From contig MU859121.1 of assembly GCA_033297205.1 (NCBI GenBank), forward strand, positions 107,258 through 171,257: 64,000 bases of DNA. The letters run 5' to 3'. This stretch comes from Pseudoneurospora amorphoporcata. Lineage: Eukaryota > Ascomycota > Sordariomycetes > Sordariales > Sordariaceae. Position 1 is the stretch's first letter, and every line of letters starts with the position of its first letter. A program made the translations under genes and the position numbers. The notes under the pieces were generated by a model. The model was not told the DNA's origin and did no database searches. It saw only the letters and a list, made by a program, of their open reading frames with translations. Shown here one piece after another: positions 54,101 through 64,000 of this stretch.

Positions 54101-55793
54101 CGAATATCCAGAGGGGTTCAGAGGCGAACATGAACTTCGGAGGCACAACGATGCTAAACACGCTGCCTTGGTTAAGAGATGGGTATGCACGGAACCTCAT
54201 GAGCCAGGCTCCCCGTTACCCGTCGTTCCACTGGCGAAGTGCAAGGCGTGCGTAACACAAAAACGATATGGAGCTTACTATAATGCCGCCGCACATCTGA
54301 GGAGAGCGCATTTCAATCCTCACCGTGGGGGCAAAGCAAGCGGAGACTGGCCGCCCATGGCGATTCTCAAGGACTGGATGCGTGAGGTTCGGCAATCCAT
54401 TGATATCCAGGATCAGGATGACGCCTCAAGTGGTGAGGATGAGACACAAGACTTCAAGTCGATGCATGACTTTATGTCACCGACTGAGCAACACGCTCCA
54501 GTCCTGGAGGCACCGCGTCTTGCCCCAGCTCCTCCACCACCTCCACCACCACAACCACGCCATGGTCCACCGCTGCTGATGCCCTCTCTCGACAGACTTG
54601 GTGCTGCTGGGCCGCCCCAACTCATAATGCAAGGCGGCCAGGGAGTTTTCCTTGCCCCAAACCCGGGGCTGAAAGCCGATGAGTCACCACACACGCCCAG
54701 CTCGACTTCATCTGCTCGCAACCGTTGTCCTATTCCTGAATGCGGCCGAGTGTTTAAGGATCTCACGGCACATATGCTCACACACATGGAAGAAAGACCC
54801 GAGAAGTGCCCCATAGAGTCTTGCGAATACCACATCAAGGGTTTTGCCAGAAAGTACGACAAAAACAGACATGCGCTGACGCATTACAAGGGCACAATGG
54901 TATGTCCCTTCTGTCCCGGGGCCGGGACAGCATATGAGAAGGCTTTCAACCGGGCCGATGTGTTCAAACGCCACTTGACCGCCGTACACAACGTTGAACA
55001 GACACCGCCAAATAGCAGGAAGTTGATATTGACCACCGGGGGACGGTCCGGTGGTGTAGGCGCCAGATGTAGCATCTGCCAAAGCCAGTTTGCTACTGCG
55101 CAGGAGTTCTACGAGCATTTGGATGACTGCGTCTTGAATGTTATCGTCCCCTCGACTCCAAAGACGGCGGGCAGCAGCAGCGCCACCACCAGGAAGGACT
55201 CTTTGGCCACAAAGACGCCAACAACCGCAAGCACTGACAAGGGCAAGGACCTGGATAATGGGTTTGAGATGCACCGGCGCCGAGAGTCCACCCACGCGTT
55301 GCCGCCGCCGCCGCCGCCGCCTATCCAAACATTCCAAAGGGATGATCCAGAGCCAGAGCCTATGAAACAGCAAGGCCTCAGCGCCAGGGACGCACAGAAT
55401 CTCAAGCTAGTTGCTGACTCCGTGTTAGAGAACGAAGCAATGCTTGCCAGTATCGGCCGAAGCGGGGCTGAGCAAGGAAGCGCTGGACCTGAAACTCAAC
55501 CGTCTCTTCCGCAGCCATCGACCGAGACATATCTCCCCCCTCCTCCGTCATGTCTACCTGGACCGGCACCTGAGCCGGAGCCAGCATCTGAGACCCCTAT
55601 TGTCCATACGAAGGCTCCGGAAGAAAGGATAGACATGGAAATGGACGGGGCTCGCGACAGCCCATTCAAGGAGCCGCAGTCAAGTGGGACACCATCCGCT
55701 GCCGTGAGCTACGCGGAAGTGATGCGGTTACGTCGCAGTCCAGAGGTGACACTAGGCTCACCAGCGCCAACGGATAAGATGGATACAGACTAG
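51185..55793 (+). CDS. Large zinc-finger protein with Zn2Cys6-like cluster and C2H2 fingers
   Basis: Five exons (51185-51668, 51794-51889, 51956-52605, 52655-52778, 52831-55793) give 1,438 aa; every junction closes in frame. Residues 1-100 are Pro-rich with a histidine tract at 79-96 (HPHSHAHPHAHTHAHPHP). A C-x2-C-x6-C-x5-C-x2-C cluster lies at about 401-420 (CLRCRTMKKS then CDSNDPCGFC), interrupted by intron 3. It resembles the first part of a fungal Zn2Cys6 domain but lacks a well-placed sixth cysteine. The middle (about 450-760) is a helical region. At about 871 a C2H2-like finger occurs (CTKCNEYPEGF, ELRRHNDAKH); from about 1084 three to four more follow (CPIPECGRVFKDLTAHMLTH, CPIESCEYH, VCPFCPGAGTAYEKAF, CSICQSQFATAQEFYEH). 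The tail is Pro/Glu-rich. A nuclear regulator is likely by family, with unknown targets. ATG 51185 begins MATEHIAP. Confidence 0.8.
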
Positions 55794-56259
55794 GTGCGAA
55801 GAAGACGAAGAAACTGAGAGAAGATTCACGATGGGGATGTACGGACTTTGATATGCGGTTGATGATTTAAGTGAATAATGATTTAACGGCTTCTTTCTTC
55901 TTCATACTGCCCCCCTCTTATGATTTCTTACGACTCATATATGATGGCTCAGGTACTTGGGCCTTCTCCTTTTCTTCGTTTGAGTTTTACTCCTGGTTTA
56001 AAATGGAATGGCGGCGGTATGCATGCGACTACTGTGCACACACGCACATTCTTGAGCTTAGGGGAACTGTCACTTTTTCGGTTTTGGACTGAGAGTCTAG
56101 GAGCATGCACGTTGAGTGGGTTGAGGGTGTCGTAAGGGGCGCTACTTGGGGGGCTTTGCGTGCGGAAATCATAAGAGCAAGCGGCCTTGGGTGTGCGGTA
56201 TTATTTACATGAACCGACACACATCGAGCATTCGAGATTAGAATGTCTCGTGTGTACTG
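55794..56259. other. Convergent 3' region
   Basis: About 470 bases lie between the end of the zinc-finger gene and the end of the broken 2EXR gene. They comprise presumed 3' untranslated regions, and nothing else is recognised. Confidence 0.45.
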
Positions 56260-58119
56260 TCAAAACCGCCACTGCTGTTGTCCCCATGGGTTGCTATTTT
56301 GCACTCCCGACATCGCCCTCATCGCAGCTTCCGCCTCGGCTGCTCTTCTCGATGCCTCTGTTTGCATCATTCCGAGCGCCGACGATGTGCTCCTTCCCCT
56401 TGTTCGGTCAGTGGTAGCCCCTCCCTGCCTCATCATGGCCGCCAAGTCGAATTGTATTCCTCCCATCGCTAGACCACTTTGCAATCCCATTGCTCCACCC
56501 ATCGTTGTATTCATTTCCATCTCCCTTATCGTTGCACTCATATCGAATCTGCTCGCTGCCACCGCCGGCTCATTCTGCGTTCCCATGGCCGCGATCCCTC
56601 CCTAGACCACTCACTCCTCCCATTGCCGTCATTCTAGCCTGCGTTTCCCTCCATCTCGCAGCCTCCTCTTCCACCCTCGCATCAGCCTCCCTCCTTCTCT
56701 GCATCTCTTCTCTCAGTCCTGCCGCTATACCCTCTATCCTCCCTCTCCTCGTCGCTTCCATCTCAGTCTGTATCGTAGCCATTCTCACCTCCGCGTCCCT
56801 CATCATCCTCATCAGGTGATCCTGGCTCTGATGTCCCCTGGTGTTCCTAAAGCCGTCATCATGGCCTCCATCTGCCCTTCCATGGCCCTTGTCGCTGCCC
56901 TGATGTCTACATCGGGGATGCCCATGGTGTTCAGTAATCCTGCTAGGCCTCCTAACCCCGACATGGACGATCCAGATCCAAAAGTAGCTTGCATACTCAT
57001 CAAATCAGCACTCATACTCTCCTCTAACCTCCGTCTTGTTTCTTCAACTTGTCTTATTGTTTCCTCCTCCATTCTTTTGACTAACTCCTCCCCTTTGCTT
57101 ATTTCCTCTTCTTCTTGCGCTCGCAATCTTTCCGCCTCTGCCTCTGCCTCCGCTTTTGGGCTTCTAGTGCAACCTCTATTTGCGTCTTTAGTGGTCGCCA
57201 GGCTTCAGAGAGTTGGTAATCTAATAGGGTTGGATACCTCGTGACGGTGAGTTTTGGTCTTGCTGAGCTTGCATCTCCGCTCCCATCATCAGGAGCAGGA
57301 TCAGGTGATGAGCTGCTGCCAAAAAATACCGTCGTCCTCGGCCTCCTCAAACTACCAATCTCTCGTATCGTCGCTGATTATCACTAGCTCTTCGAGGTAA
57401 AGAGAGAAGGAGGATTTGAGGAGGGAGGGCTCCGGGGTTTGGAAGTACCAACGGGCCATGTCGGTGTTTCTTTCTATTATGAGACGCTTGATTATGGTGT
57501 TGTAGGCGGATGACGGTGGCTGTGAGAGTGACGGGGAGTGCGGGATCTGGGATTGGCCCGGTGGTTGTACAAAGAGATCCAGGAGGGTTCCGTCACGGAG
57601 GAGGAGCGTGTCCAAGGAGAAATTGAAGTAGACGTAGCGACGTGGCTGTTTGGGTCTGGGTGGTAGTCGTGGGGGCTGTTGTCCGGGTCTTGGGGGTAGT
57701 TGTGGCGGCTGTTCGTCAGCACTATTGTTGTCACCGTCCTCGACGTAAGCAGCTCTGGGGTTGGCGTTGGCGTTCGAGTTGGTGATGGTATTTCTATTAC
57801 AATCGGGTTTGGACACGGAGCCAGGTAAATTCTCAAAAGCTCGCTCGTAAGCTTGATGGCAAGCACCAAGTTCGGTGAGGTGCTTGCGCGCTTCGCGGCA
57901 GGTATGTAAAGCCGCCGGGACGGGGGTAGGGAAGAAGAGGCGAGGAGGTCGTCGATAGGGAGCTGAAGTAAAATAAGAGGAGGAGAAGGGTTGAAGATTG
58001 TCCTGAGGCTCGTTGTCGAGGATCTGGAGTTCCACTGTGCGTGGGGTTATGGTGAGTTCCCAGATTTGGGCGCGGAGTTCCCAGGGGAGGTAGGGGAAGA
58101 GGTGAAAGGTTTTCGCCAA
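56260..58119 (-). pseudogene. Broken 2EXR-domain gene with coiled-coil tail
   Basis: The 5' part (58119-57352) encodes the start of a fungal 2EXR-domain protein: FHLFPYLPWELRAQIWELTI followed by PRTVELQI, then PAALHTCREARKHL, and a Pro-rich insert. The position of the expected start codon is TTG (58119), preceded by a stop, so the ATG appears lost. The frame ends at TAG 57354-57352 after DDTRDW, yet protein-like sequence goes on in shifting frames: EEAEDDG; SSSPDPAPDDGSGDASS (shift at a T6 run, 57321-57326); ALEAQK to AEAEAERLRAQEEEE (A run, about 57154-57157); DIRARIT to MRMMRDAEVR (about 56815); and GGVSGL to IAAMGTQNEP (about 56594-56603), ending at TGA 56260. Together they form one gene with a long Glu/Arg/Met-rich coiled coil. 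A lost start, a stop and four frame changes indicate a pseudogene. The function of 2EXR proteins is not known. Confidence 0.65.
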
Positions 58120-59262
58120 TTTTGGACTTCAGATGATGATTGTGTGATAGTTGGCTAAAGGTCTGTAGCAACTGAAATTATCGGCGTGTGTGTAATGACG
58201 ATGGTCGACTGCTTTTCTTAGACTGTAGGATAATAGCCACTTTATAAATGACAACTATGAAAAGCGAGCTGAGTGGAAGAGTTGAAGCTTATATTCTGCG
58301 TGGTATGTATACGAAAGAAAAATAATCAGATGGAGCGACACCTGGGCAACTTCCAATACCCATCCGAACTACCCTTTCTATAATATTTCTGAAAACGTAA
58401 CCTTTCTCTCCTTTCTGATTTCTAGCCAAGCGATCCAACTAACCATTGTAAGCTCTCTATTTGCTGCACTTTTTCCATCCTTAAGTGTTCGGTCAGGTAG
58501 CATCAACTGCATGCAACTTCTGCCAACTCGGATATCGGATGCCGATGTCGTATGCTCATCTTCCCTATTTTGGGAGGGGACAAGAGGGGGATGGGGGCAG
58601 AAGAGATCAATAGACGACTGCTAAGCCCTTCGGTGCCAAGGTCGGAGATACGTGGTTTGTTTGTTGGAGCGAGTTGGACATACAAGACAAGAGAGGAAAT
58701 CAGTGCAAACTGTGAAAGGGGGATTGTTCCCGGTTTCTCTCGAGTTGAGAGCTGGGTTGGATGACATCGCGCGCTGCTTATCGGGCATGTTCGTCTGACG
58801 TCTTCTTTGTCTATCAGAAGTGATTACTATGGCATGCCTCCAAATTGTTGAAGAATTCGAGGTTGCCAGATGTTCGGAAGAATGTATGTAATAGGGCAAG
58901 GAAAGTCGGCAATAGGAGATCCGGTACGTAACATACGAAGATGAGTTCAAGGGCTGAATGGCTAGGCTGGTTCGTTGGTCAAGGATACTTCCATCCCCAA
59001 GACTTGTCCTATTCGTCAGGTCTTTAAACTAGTCGGACGGTCGATTTGGAAGACCTGACAAGTAATAACTTGAAGGACACTCAGCACCAAGTTGTTCGTC
59101 GGCCGTCACTGATGTCCTGACTGATTGCTTGTTCAGACACAGCCTTTTCCAAATGCTCATGGTCTTGAGAATATCCGAAACTCGTCCAAGAGAGATGGGA
59201 TACTGAGTTCTGAACTATAGACCCTGGTTGAGATCTCTCTTGGATACGAGCTCGTAGGTTCG

Positions 59263-59282
59263 TTTTTTTTTTTTTTTTTTTT
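59263..59282. repeat. T20 homopolymer
   Basis: A run of twenty T lies in intergenic DNA. It is a simple slippage tract, and its exact length may be unreliable. Confidence 0.9.
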
Positions 59283-59942
59283 CTTTCAAGGGGGTATCAG
59301 GCAATATAGGAAAGAGGAAGGAGTTCCGAACATCGTGGTACCTACTCTTGTCCCTTTTATTGGCGCTGAGAGTTGTAATAGGAAACGAAGAGCTCTCCTC
59401 TGACAAGTGCACGCTGGCAATTCCAGACCAGACAGATGATCTGCGTGGTGTCAAGCCGTAACCATGAAATGGGTGCGCGAAGCATCGAGTCGGATCACTC
59501 CTCCGATGCTAGGTAGTGTCGAGAAACAATCTGGGAAGTGGAAATAACGAAGAATCGAAGTTGGCTGTCTGAGTGTCACAGGGTCGTGCGCTCAGCTTGA
59601 GGACTGACTCACGGTACGCATTTCGAGCACATGTCGGAGAACCGTCGCCGCTCGGGAGCGCCGACCGCAAACGAAGCGGACGACAATGGCTCGAGGACTT
59701 CGCATCGGGGAAGCCGAAGCTCAGCTGCCTGGTCGGTAGTTCACGAGCAAGCACGGAATCCCGTACGCAGGTTGGCTGGAATGCGACCTTGCAGACACTG
59801 ACAGTTTGATTCTGAGTGGTCAGGCTTGGTCACACGATGAGGGAAGGCACACGAGGTCGGCTTGTTGCGACAGTACTCAGCGGTTCTTTGCGCGCGATAT
59901 CTCGAGCAATATCACATGCTTGAGACCCATGGATACACACAA

Positions 59943-59943
59943 A

Positions 59944-59976
<33 letters not shown>
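59943..59976. repeat. AAT trinucleotide microsatellite
   Basis: About eleven perfect AAT units lie in intergenic DNA. Likely polymorphic among strains; no function suggested. Confidence 0.9.
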
Positions 59977-61263
59977 CATCAAGTGGATGATTGTAGGCAT
60001 GTAACCGGGATTTCATGGGAAAACGTCATAGCATTTTGCTCCGGATTCCCTCAAACTGTTCGGCGTTACTCTAGCAACTAGCATTAATGAGCACTCGCTG
60101 GACACGGGGAAATAAAAGTCCTTGGAGGCGGCGCCGGTTGCGTTAAAATGATTATATGTATGGAGAAGAAAAAAGAAAGGAAAAGGAAGAAAAAAGCGGC
60201 GCGAAATTTTTAAGATATGGGCGCCGAAATCACACAGTGCCTGGTGATGGGGAGGAACGGGTTGTACTGTGCTTGCCCCGCGCGCTGCATGGACGTTGAG
60301 CTAGCGGCACTGCAGTGCTGTGGGCTCTAGGCTAAAAGTTGAGAAGCTGCAGTGGGGCCAGGCGAACACAGTGGAGAGCATCATGATGCATTTCGAATAT
60401 CAAGAAGTCAATGACTCTCCTCGGCTTGCTCACGGGAACGTTGAATCCCGTATTCCGATGCACACTTTATATGTACAAACCGGCGCCTGACTGTTCTCCT
60501 CTTCCTTCGGAGTTACCAGTGCACACGACTCGGAGTGGCAGCCTCTCCAAGTTTCATCTGAAGTGAAGCATGCCGCCTTTGGCGGCAGCGATGCATGTTC
60601 TACATGGTGTATGACAGCACGCTCATGTGTCGAGGGTGCATCTTTGCGCATCAGTGCGCATCCCTCTTTGGGCTACACGTGGGGATGATCCCGAAAAGAT
60701 ATTGGTTCCCATTGCAAGCCCATCTTACGATGGTGGTGGGTTTCATCTCAAGTACGACGTATACTACAGCAAAAGTCGTACCTGGTTTCGTTCCGAGTTT
60801 GAATTATGGGGAAAGGGTCAAGTGTTGTTGGCACGGATATCGAAAACAACCTGAAGTTGACCCAATAGCAAACGACCAAAAGATGTCTGCAACAAGTGTG
60901 CGCCCATCCATTCAATCGAGGTCAGGTTCCAGCCCCCATATGGCAACTCGGTGTTCGGTCCACTTGGCCACTGCGGTCAGTGATGCCCACGGTCCACACT
61001 ATTCAGGGTCCAAGGTGCCAAGGACCAAGGTCAAATAGACGCTTCCACGCTTGTCACCGATCTTCAAAAAGTCTTGGTCCTTTGTTTGACTAAGGTAAAT
61101 CTTTCTCCGGTCGACTTTTCCCAGAATTTTCCCAAAACACGCCACCGACTATGTAAAAGCCTTGTTGAGACCCTTTTGCCTTTCCCAACCTTCTCTTGAA
61201 GTTACCTTCAACTTTATTCCTCTGTACGACCTGACTACAGAGTCTCCAAAAAGGCAGCACCCA

Positions 61264-63530
61264 ATGTCACTCAGCCGGTGCATTTTGGGGCTGGCCTGCC
61301 TGTGGCATGGCGTCATTGCCAGTCCACCGGGTGCCGTCCCATCCAACATCCCGATTACAACCGACCTTCAAACGGCAACAGTCGCACAACCCATTGCAAA
61401 CTCTGCTGCCCCGCGAAAGTTACACGGCAAATTTCTACACATCACTGGTGAGTATAGACGCGACGATTGCGAAAACCCAGTTGACCCAGAGCTAATCGCT
61501 TCGTCGTACCAGATCTGCACCCCGACCAATTCTACAAGCCGCACTCTTCAACAGACGAAACCGATGCCTGCCACCGCGGCAAAGGGCCTGCGGGCGTCTA
61601 CGGCGCCGAGGTCTCCGACTGCGACGCGCCCTTCGCCCTCATAAACGCGACCTTCGACTGGATAGCCGCCAACATCAAAGACGATATCGACTTTGTCATC
61701 TGGACCGGTGATACGGCCCGCCACGACAGCGACGAGGAGATCCCCCGCAGTGCCGACCAAGTTTTGGGTACCAACCGCTGGATCGCCGACAAGCTCACCG
61801 ATCTCTTCTCGGACTCGACGGGCCAAACCCTCGAAATACCCATTGTACCGACGCTGGGAAACAATGACATCTTGCCGCACAACATTCTGCTCCCGGGGCC
61901 GAACCCGTGGCTGCAGCACTACGCACATTTGTGGTATCGCTTTATCCCGGAGGCACAGCGCCACGGCTTCCAGTTTGGAGGGTGGTTCTACGTTGAGGTC
62001 ATCCCGAACAGACTCGCCGTCTTCAGTCTGAATACCCTGTACTTCTTCGATCGCAATGCCGGGACCGACGGTTGCGCCAGCCCCAGTGAGCCTGGATACA
62101 AGCAAATGGAGTGGCTGCGCATCCAGCTTCAGATCATGCGGGAGCGTGGCATGAAGGCCATCCTTATGGGCCACGTCCCTCCTGCGCGGACGGAAAGCAA
62201 GAAGCTGTGGGATGAGAACTGCTGGCAAAAGTACAGTCTCTGGCTCCGTCAGTATCGGGATGTGATTGTCAGTGGCTTGTATGGTCACATGAACATCGAC
62301 CACTTCGTCATCCACGATGAGCATGACATCAATGTTGGCCTACTTGCTGGTTTGGCCGATGATAGCATCAATACTCGGGAGGCTATGGACGATGAGCTCA
62401 CGGTCGTGGCCGCAGCCGACTACCTTCAAGAACTACGACATGATTGGGCTAAACTTGAACGGCCGCCCATCGACTCCAAGAACCCCGGCAAGGTGAAGGA
62501 AGGCAAGAAGGGAAGGAAGGGCAAGAAGAAAAAGACGGATTTGTGGGGAGAACGCTACTCACTCTCGCTCGTCAGCCCCAGCATCGTTCCCACCTACTAT
62601 CCTGCCCTGCGCATTGTCGAGTACAACACTTCGGGGTTGGAAAACACGCCCCTTTGGAGGGACGCCGCCAAGAACGCGTTGCCAATCGAGTTTGAGCAAA
62701 ACGACAGGCAAAAGCACCTCGACCTCAAGCCACGACACCTTTCCCACACCGAAGCAGACGAAGACAACGAGATCGACGTCCAGAAGAAAAGGAGGAAGAA
62801 GCACAAGGGCGGTAACTCCAAGCCCAAAGAGCCCGACTTCCTCATTCCCCAACCCCCTGCGAAGAGCTCACCGCCAGGGCCGGCCTACTCCCCACAGCCC
62901 CTTACGCTGACCGGCTACACTCAGTACTATGCTAACCTCACGCATATCAACAATATCACTACCGAGGACTTGTCTGCGCTGTCGAGTGATGATGAAGAGG
63001 AGGAGACATGGGTGGACTGGCTTTTCCGCTGGCGAAAGGGAAGGCACGGTAACAAGAAGCCCACTCACCCAGAGCCCGACCCGCGCCAGTTTAACTTTGA
63101 GGTGGAGTACAGCACCTTTGACGACAAAATTTACAAGCTGGGTGATCTCACGGTCAATAGCTATGTTGAGCTTGCGTACAGGATAAGTAAGCAGCCTAAG
63201 AAGGGCAAGGCTAAGGGTGTGGATGTAATGCACGAGTCTGAGGCCGAAGAGGATGAGGGTGATGATGATCTCTTTGAGGATGTGGAAGAGGAAGATGAGG
63301 AAGAAGATTATGATGACCTGAGTGACGGTGAAGAGTCGGACGATGATTGTGACGAAGAAGAGTTGGAGACGGAAACCCTCAAGAAGCACGACAAGAAGAA
63401 GGGGAAGAACAAGAGGAAGAAGAACAAGAGGAAGAAGAACAAGAGGAAGCAGAACAAGATCTGGACGCACTTCCTTACCCACGCCTTTGTCAGCACGGTG
63501 GAAAAGAAGGATCTGAAGAAGTTTGCATGA
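61264..63530 (+). CDS. ppn1: Vacuolar endopolyphosphatase, Ppn1 type
   Basis: Endopolyphosphatase cuts long inorganic polyphosphate chains in the vacuole. Exons 61264-61447 and 61513-63530 are joined across a 65-nt intron (GTGAGT donor, ACCAG acceptor) to give 733 aa. The hydrophobic N terminus (RCILGLACLWHGVIAS) acts as signal peptide or signal anchor. The metallophosphoesterase fold shows LHITG|DLHPDQFY (the DxH pair is formed across the junction), FVIWTGDTARHD (GD motif), TLGNNDILPHN (GNxD/H motif), ILMGHVPPA and GLYGHMNIDHF (metal-ligand histidines). The spacing matches Ppn1. The C terminus carries a Glu/Asp-rich stretch at about 655-695 (EDEGDDDLFEDVEEEDEEED) and then a Lys/Arg/Asn repeat (KRKKNKRKKNKRKQNK) before a short conserved-looking end, VSTVEKKDLKKFA. 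The yeast enzyme is activated by proteolytic trimming; that is family knowledge. Confidence 0.9.
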
Positions 63531-63609
63531 TAGCATGTTGCTGTTGGTGCTTGGTTTAACTCTGACTTGGGCATAACGGTGCATTTGGAGTTTCATTTGT
63601 TCTTCCTTC

Positions 63610-63640
<31 letters not shown>

Positions 63641-64000
63641 TTCAAGGCAACAATAGATGAGGGCATTAGGGATATGGCGTTCAGGTAAATATTGGACGGG
63701 TTCTGAGGCTTAGAGAAGGAAAGACCACGTTCATTGGATTCATGTCCAAACATGGAGACACAGTCTTTTCAAGCAACGGAGATGACGAATTGAGGGTGCA
63801 CTATGAGAAGAAGAAGAAGAAGTGATTTGAATGGCTCGTGCTCCATGGCAAAGTTCCTCGAGATCTTCGGAAGGAAGGATTCAAGACATTGATTAAAATA
63901 ATCCCGCCACCGAGTGCGATGCTGGATCCCTAATCAAGCAATACACAGCCGGAAGTTGAAGCGTGCAAGATCCACATCTTTGTACTACAATGCCTCCCCG
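63531..64000. other. 3' flank of ppn1 and window end
   Basis: The ppn1 3' region holds a T28 run at 63610-63637 and an AAG microsatellite near 63807-63821. An ATG at 63990 opens a frame of only eleven bases before the window ends, too short to judge. No gene is called. Confidence 0.5.

Larger units (their letters stand above)
58120..61263. other. Gene-poor region upstream of the endopolyphosphatase gene
   Basis: About 3.1 kb lie between the broken 2EXR gene and ppn1. They hold a T20 run (59263-59282) and an AAT trinucleotide repeat (59943-59976). An open frame at 60595-61038 (147 codons) has no recognisable features and probably arises by chance in the ppn1 upstream region. No gene is supported. 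Confidence 0.5.

Noticed and set aside
60595..61038. 147-codon open frame upstream of ppn1
   Set aside because: It has no recognisable domain, its composition is mixed and a competing frame overlaps it. It more likely lies in the promoter or leader region.
63990..64000. ATG at the right edge as a possible gene start
   Set aside because: Only eleven bases are visible, which cannot support a call.

Overview
The window is nuclear DNA from a filamentous ascomycete (Pezizomycotina, most likely a Sordariomycete near the Sordariales). The evidence is gene density of about one per 3-4 kb, short introns (about 50-150 nt) with GTRNGT donors, CTRAC-like branch points and YAG acceptors, CT-rich leaders, and recognisable fungal genes: hem25, cog8, sla1, AMP deaminase, a Yea4-type nucleotide-sugar transporter, trs23, rpn10, a borealin/Nbl1 protein, tma22, a vacuolar endopolyphosphatase and a large zinc-finger regulator. 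The species cannot be fixed from sequence alone. No tRNA, rRNA, transposon, CRISPR array or secondary-metabolite cluster was recognised. Genes were spliced by hand; every spliced model given here closes in frame.

Layout. 0.4-3.6 kb: hem25 and cog8 (both -). 4.2-17.3 kb: an accessory block in which a divergent pair of unrecognised genes, A (-) and B (+), occurs twice (A/B, then A'/B'). Only A is open throughout. B carries two nonsense codons, A' two frame breaks and a stop, B' at least two frame breaks. The divergent intergenic regions share a short element. 18.6-30.3 kb: a TLC-domain membrane protein (+), sla1 (-) and AMP deaminase (-). 31.1-39.3 kb: a compact housekeeping stretch with the nucleotide-sugar transporter (-), trs23 (+), rpn10 (-), nbl1-like (+) and tma22 (-). 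41.2-44.4 kb: a 1,078-residue protein with a C-terminal methyltransferase fold (+). 44.4-51.2 kb: gene-poor, with an assembly gap, homopolymers and one weak gene remnant. 51.2-55.8 kb: a five-exon zinc-finger regulator (+). 56.3-58.1 kb: a 2EXR/coiled-coil gene with a lost start codon and several frame breaks (-). 61.3-63.5 kb: an endopolyphosphatase (+).

The conserved genes have no frame breaks, whereas the lineage-specific genes have many. That contrast favours biological decay (possibly repeat-induced point mutation of the duplicated block in part) over uniformly poor sequence. The housekeeping genes do not form a pathway; the order looks like ordinary fungal synteny. The observations most worth a second look are the decaying duplicated divergent module, the 71-codon open extension after the AMP deaminase stop codon, and the broken 2EXR/coiled-coil gene.
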